Part shown: positions 59,721 through 64,000 of the stretch, one piece after another | Layout: every line of letters begins with the position of its first letter | Numbering within the stretch: the first letter of the stretch is position 1 | Assembly: GCA_027627225.1 (NCBI GenBank) | Contig: JAPFQT010000377.1 | Coordinates: 78,501-142,500 of the forward strand | Reading direction: 5' to 3' | Length of the DNA: 64,000 nt | Origin: Congeria kusceri | Lineage: Eukaryota > Mollusca > Bivalvia > Myida > Dreissenidae | Notes under the pieces: generated by a model | What the model saw: only the letters and a program-made list of their open reading frames with translations | The model's database searches: none | What the model was told of the DNA's origin: nothing | Made by a program: the position numbers and the translations under genes

Positions 59721-60465
59721 TTAGATCAGAAACTAAAGGGCTTCTGTTTACAAGAATGCCAATCGATAAATCACCATTAATTGTAACAGCTACACACCGC
59801 TACACCTTGAAATTGTGATTTCAACGGTATGATGCCATTTTGATGAATTAAGCCGATTAGGACTGTCAGTTTCATTACCAGCACGCGTTGAAAATTTATA
59901 GGAGAACTTTCCATCTGGTGCTCACTTGGCAGAGTTTTATGAGTTTTACTAGTGTCATCAATTTATAGAGTTAACTTCAAAACTTCAAAACTTATATGCA
60001 TATTATTGTTTTGTTTATTCCATACACAAGGGGTTACATCTAGTTGTGTGTGATATATTATTTCATACACATTCACGCAGGCACGCACTTAAACGCCCAG
60101 ATTGAAAATATCATATAATAATTAACTATATGTGGCTCAGTTGTACGGAAAACTTATACACTTTAATGTTCTAAAATCAATTCACTTTTACGTGAATAGC
60201 AGCATAGATCTATTTAAAATGTACATGTAAATATAAAATTTCAATGCGAAAAGCATTAAGTACAAGAACATGAACACATGCAATTCCAAACCTGTCAGTG
60301 AAGCGTCGTTCTTACATAAACCAAATTTCATATCTGATCATATCTTTATCAAGACAAATGTTCCATAAATTTTGAGGTGTGAAAGCTTATCAGGGTCTGA
60401 GATCACAAATGCCATGGTTAAATTATGGTTATTACACGTCTGCGTAGGTGATTCTGCAACGCCAT
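59721..60465. other. no gene recognised
   Basis: AT-rich sequence upstream of the candidate promoter at 60473. No repeat or exon is identifiable. Confidence 0.4.
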
Positions 60466-60472
60466 CAAGAAG

Positions 60473-60480
60473 TATATAAG
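60473..60480 (+). promoter_or_regulatory. TATA box candidate
   Basis: TATATAAG lies 83 bp before the ATG at 60556, with a GC-rich GGGCCCC immediately after. A start site near 60505 (TCATTGA) would give a 5' UTR of about 50 bases. Confidence 0.4.
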
Positions 60481-60555
60481 GGCCCCAAAGTCAAATGCTC
60501 ATACTGTCATTGATTCTCCTTGATCTTTGGTGTTGAAAAAGTTCAGTGTGACGAA

Positions 60556-60596
60556 ATGGCGAATAACTACAGGTGTTCGGCAAGACATCATGAAAG
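60556..60596 (+). CDS. candidate first coding exon
   Basis: The ATG sits in a good context (ACGAAATGGCG). It opens MANNYRCSARHHE and reaches a consensus donor GAAAG|GTATGT after 41 nt (phase 2). The TATA box is correctly placed upstream. The encoded piece is too short to identify a family. No matching next exon was found before the ACT/AGT repeats begin, so the gene would need a long intron or continue beyond the window. Confidence 0.3.
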
Positions 60597-60599
60597 GTA

Positions 60600-61190
60600 T
60601 GTGGTTTTATTTTGCATTTTATTCTCAACTTGATAAGTTGCATTTCTTCATACTTGAAATAGACATATAGTTCTATTAATGACAAGCATGATAGTTTTAA
60701 TTGTCGGTGTGCCTTTGCTGTTATCATTTGTCATGTGCATTAACATTTGGTAAACATTATCTTATCAAGAAACAATATTTTACCGTAAATTCAGTATGTT
60801 GTAATTTTAATTAAAGTAGATATTCATTCTCATTTCTAACATCAATACATCTATATGACGGTTTTTATAGTAGGTGTTATTACAGTTGTTTTATTTCATG
60901 TTGGTAGTCATGTAGTTTGCTAGATTTTATTTCGTGTATGTTGCTAGATTTTTTTTAAAAACACTTTTTCAATATTATATAAAATTTTAATATCTGTGGT
61001 ATAGTACAATAGAACCAAACGCGATTTAGCGTATTGCGGAACAGGGAAACAAGGACACGTTTATTTTATAGTAAAGCATAAGTTCCAGAATAAGGATATA
61101 AATCGGTGTTGAATAAATAATATGTTATGAAATAATATTTAGAATCCAACATACTATGAAAATGATGCCTGAGTTGCGATTCACAAAAAA
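60600..61190. other. no gene recognised
   Basis: AT-rich sequence that could be intron of the candidate gene starting at 60556. Nothing else supports it. Confidence 0.35.
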
Positions 61191-61194
61191 TGTG

Positions 61195-61370
61195 AGCAGC
61201 AGTAATAATAGTAGTAGCAGTAGCAGTAGAAGTAATAGTAGTAGAAGCAGTAGTAGAAGTAGTAGTAGTCGTCGTTGCTAGTAGTAGCTGGTAGTATCAG
61301 CTGCAATATTAGTAGTAGTAGTCGTTGTAGTAGTAGTAGTAGTAGTTGCTGTTGTTGTTGTTGTTGTAAA
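61195..61370 (-). repeat. AGT tract
   Basis: Interrupted (AGT)n with AGC and TCG variants, ending in (TTG)n near 61345-61366. Confidence 0.8.
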
Positions 61371-61419
61371 GTTTTAAACCTAAACCAATTATAGTTTTCT
61401 AATCGAACTAATAAACCAT

Positions 61420-61816
61420 ACGCTTCCTGGTCGGTGAAAACAACTGTGAAGTGTATATAACACCCCGCATTTCCAGTGCCTCACAGCCTTGTATTGCCAG
61501 TGGCATGTTATTATTATTATTATGACTATGATGATTATGATGATGATAATGATGATGATGATTATTATTATTATTATTATTATTATCATTATTATTATTA
61601 TTATTATTATAATTATTATTATTATATTACTATTATTATTAATTTTATAACTGTTCGTAGTAGAAGCAGAAGATGCAGTAGCAGGAGTGTATTATTTATA
61701 GTAAATTCAAAATAAATTATTTGCATTGTGATATCACAAATTAGCATCACATTTACTAAACATTGTTTGAGAAGCACTTGTGTTACTAAGCCGTGATTAG
61801 TTATAGAGTATAAGAT

Positions 61817-61856
<40 letters not shown>

Positions 61857-61879
61857 ATGTAGTAGTAGTAGTAGTAGAT

Positions 61880-61913
<34 letters not shown>

Positions 61914-61957
61914 TAGTAGTAGTAATAGTAGTAGTAGTAGTAGTGGTAGTAGTAGTA

Positions 61958-62004
<47 letters not shown>

Positions 62005-62273
62005 CTGTTAGTACTAGAAGTAGTAGTAGTTGTCGTTTTCGTGTGTTGGTGTTGTTGTTGTTCTTGTCATTGTTGTACTTGTAGTAGACTGCAAAACTAA
62101 AACCAAGTATATTTTTGCAATCGATGTACCAAGCCATGCGGTTCGTGGTCGTACAATTGTGGGGTGTATATATTGTATATATATAACACCCCGCATTTCC
62201 AGTGCCCCCCAACCATGTATTGTCATTGGCATTATCGTTCACAACTATTATTATTATGATTATTATTATGATG

Positions 62274-62325
<52 letters not shown>

Positions 62326-62363
62326 GTAGTAGTAGTAGTAGTAGTAGTAGTAATAGTAGTAGC

Positions 62364-62454
<91 letters not shown>

Positions 62455-62746
62455 ATAGTAGTAGTAGTAGCAAAAGCAGTAGTAGGAGTGTTTTATATAG
62501 CACACTCAAAATAAATTATTTAAATTGTGATATCACAAAATGGCATCACATTTACTAAACAAAGTGCTTGAGAAGCAAATATGTATGCACATGTGTTAAT
62601 AAGTAGTACCTATTTATAGAGTATAAGTTGTAGTAGTAGTAGTCGTAGTTATGGTAGTTGTAGTGTATATATTGTTTATATAAAACATCACGCATTTCCA
62701 ATGACCACAACCTTTTTTTTTAGTGGCATTATCGTTCACAACTTTT

Positions 62747-62809
<63 letters not shown>

Positions 62810-63000
62810 TGCAGAATTAGCAGAAGTTGCAGTTGAATGAGTGTTTTATACAGCAAATTGTAAATCAATAACTTTCATTGTGATATCACTAAATGGCATC
62901 ATATTTATAATTAACATAGTTTTTGAGAGCAAATATATGTGCACTTGTACCACTAAGCCGTTGCTTAGTAGTAATAATATAAATTAGTAATATATAGAGA
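61420..63000 (-). repeat. macro-repeat: hairpin modules, ATT and AGT arrays (minus orientation), three units
   Basis: Each unit carries an AACACCCCGCATTTCCAGTG-type module (61460; 62190; decayed at 62687), an ATT run, then an AGT (first two) or CTT (third) tract. It ends with a conserved tail containing TTGTGATATCACAAA-type sequence and GGCATCACATTTACTAAAC (61725-61760; 62525-62560; 62878-62910). On the opposite strand the order is the same as at 40-42 kb. The first unit-to-unit distance is about 800 bp, the second about 350 bp. Confidence 0.75.
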
Positions 63001-63002
63001 AT

Positions 63003-63096
63003 AACAGGTTACTGCCTGGTCTAATATATCAGGTGAGACGTTATTTTATTCGTGCCGAACCTGATGTATTACTCAAGACCATGCAGTAACCTGTTT
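63003..63096. mobile_element. 94-bp foldback sequence
   Basis: AACAGGTTACTGCCTGGTCT on the left pairs with the inverse of GACCATGCAGTAACCTGTT on the right. An inner pair, ATATCAGGT and ACCTGATGT, continues the stem. It resembles in size and form the foldback at 22801-22915, with different sequence. Confidence 0.55.
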
Positions 63097-63716
63097 TTTT
63101 ATTTATCATACCACGTTTTTCTTAAAATTACACCAAACGAGCTGATTTTGTTCATATTTAAAAACTAAGAGCCGCGCTGATTTTACTGAGCCGGCTTTTA
63201 CACGTTCACGTACATGAAGTTATGGGTTTTTAAAGTTTACTGGATAATACATTATTTTAAACATTTCATAAAGATAAATGAGCTGTTTTCACTACGAATA
63301 CATAGATTACACACACGTCTATTCATATTATATTGGAAACACAAACTGAAATGGATTGCAACGGCTAATTTCATCGGAGAACACGCATCGACGAATTGTT
63401 TTGAGAAGCCATTTTCATGATTTTTGAGTCGTGTAATGAAATTGAAATTTTGAAGATCGTTTCAATAATTTTTTTTTTGTTATTCCAAATTTATTAATTT
63501 TCATAGACATATTTGTTATACTTGAACATACAAAAACACCATTTATAAACCTTGTACATAAGTATGTCTAGAAAAAAATAAAGATGTTTTAATGTTTTGT
63601 CAGTGGAAAAAAAAATAATAAAAAAGTATATTTGGAAAAAAAAACAATTATTTCACAAAAGTGACTGGACAGTGACCAGAAGTTATAAATAAATGAAAAG
63701 CTGGTTAAAAAATTAG

Positions 63717-64000
63717 TTAGGATGTTTGGATGGGGCTTTCACGTTCATCAGATGCCTCCATAAAACATCTCCAGCGTAATTGATGTATTTGGCTCTTATT
63801 AGTTGACTTTGCTATAATTTCTTCAATTTTGAGGCGATTATTTAGGACATTTTGAAAACTGGCTATTTGAGGCACACGTTTTTCAAGTTTGCTTTTGAAA
63901 ATATAGTACTTAGCTAACATAACTATAAAATTTATACAGAATGAATCATTTTTGTTTACTGTTACGCAGTTACAAAAGGACATAGTGGTAAAAGTTAGTT
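63717..64000 (-). pseudogene. LINE C-terminal fragment running off the right edge
   Basis: On the minus strand a frame (stop at 63717-63719, open to 63983 and beyond) contains NFIVMLAKYYIFKSKLEKRV then PQIASFQNVLNNRLKIEEII and IHQLRWRCFMEAS. The pattern AKYYIxKSK ... P ... F ... L ... W is typical of the extreme C-terminus of many non-LTR retrotransposon polyproteins. The 5' remainder is outside the window, so its integrity is unknown. Confidence 0.5.

Overview
The window is animal nuclear DNA: AT-rich, intron-bearing and repeat-dense. It is most consistent with a bivalve mollusc, possibly a dreissenid-like species. This is inferred from a RING-less tandem B-box/coiled-coil/propeller TRIM protein (a family greatly expanded in bivalves), several decayed non-LTR retrotransposons, long ACT/AGT trinucleotide arrays, and dispersed tandem-array repeats carrying (TCCG)n stretches. 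No database was consulted, so the species is a guess.

Host genes are few. The one convincing complete gene is at 21.5-26.5 kb on the + strand: three exons (21524-21867, 24148-25151, 26120-26472) with consistent splice phases, encoding a 566-residue protein with B-box1, B-box2, a coiled coil and a C-terminal NHL/YVTN-like propeller. Upstream are isolated exon candidates at 12361-12457 (Cys-rich), 19267-19369 and 20367-20470 (with stop); the first has a decayed duplicate at 15730-15829. A TATA box and possible first coding exon lie at 60473-60596.

Layout. 0-1.7 kb: tandem-array repeats. 1.85-2.8 kb: a non-autonomous hAT-like element with target duplication. 4.4-7.5 kb: a 19-bp minisatellite, more arrays and a 1.16-kb terminal-inverted-repeat (TIR) element. 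7.6-7.9 kb: a pogo-like MITE. 12.2-20.3 kb: a duplicated exon region invaded by arrays. 21.5-26.5 kb: the TRIM gene, with small inverted-repeat elements in its first intron. 27.4-29.5 kb: a decayed LINE interrupted by a 246-bp MITE. 29.8-34.6 kb: three array elements and a tRNA-like sequence. 35.4-43.7 kb: ACT/AGT-rich DNA with recurring conserved modules. 43.8-45.4 kb: a second copy of the 1.16-kb TIR element with a nested array element. 46.8-47.1 kb: a tRNA-derived SINE. 48.2-57.1 kb: a LINE split by about 5.3 kb of cassette-like sequence bounded by a recurring GTTTCTTACGCTC motif. 57.1-58.7 kb: a second related LINE remnant. 58.7-63 kb: more ACT/AGT arrays. 63.7 kb to the end: a LINE tail on the minus strand.

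The most interesting signal is a shared architecture among several otherwise different dispersed repeats: a hairpin at the 5' end, often a (TCCG)n stretch, an array of roughly 145-165-bp monomers, and a 3' end made of a short hairpin followed by CTCTTGT (or a close variant). The same termini occur with different internal arrays, and the same array occurs behind different termini. This resembles the non-autonomous Helentron/HINE plan, but no transposase is visible here. A second signal is that the ACT arrays have a fixed orientation relative to conserved non-repetitive modules, which suggests the trinucleotide tract is part of a mobile unit.
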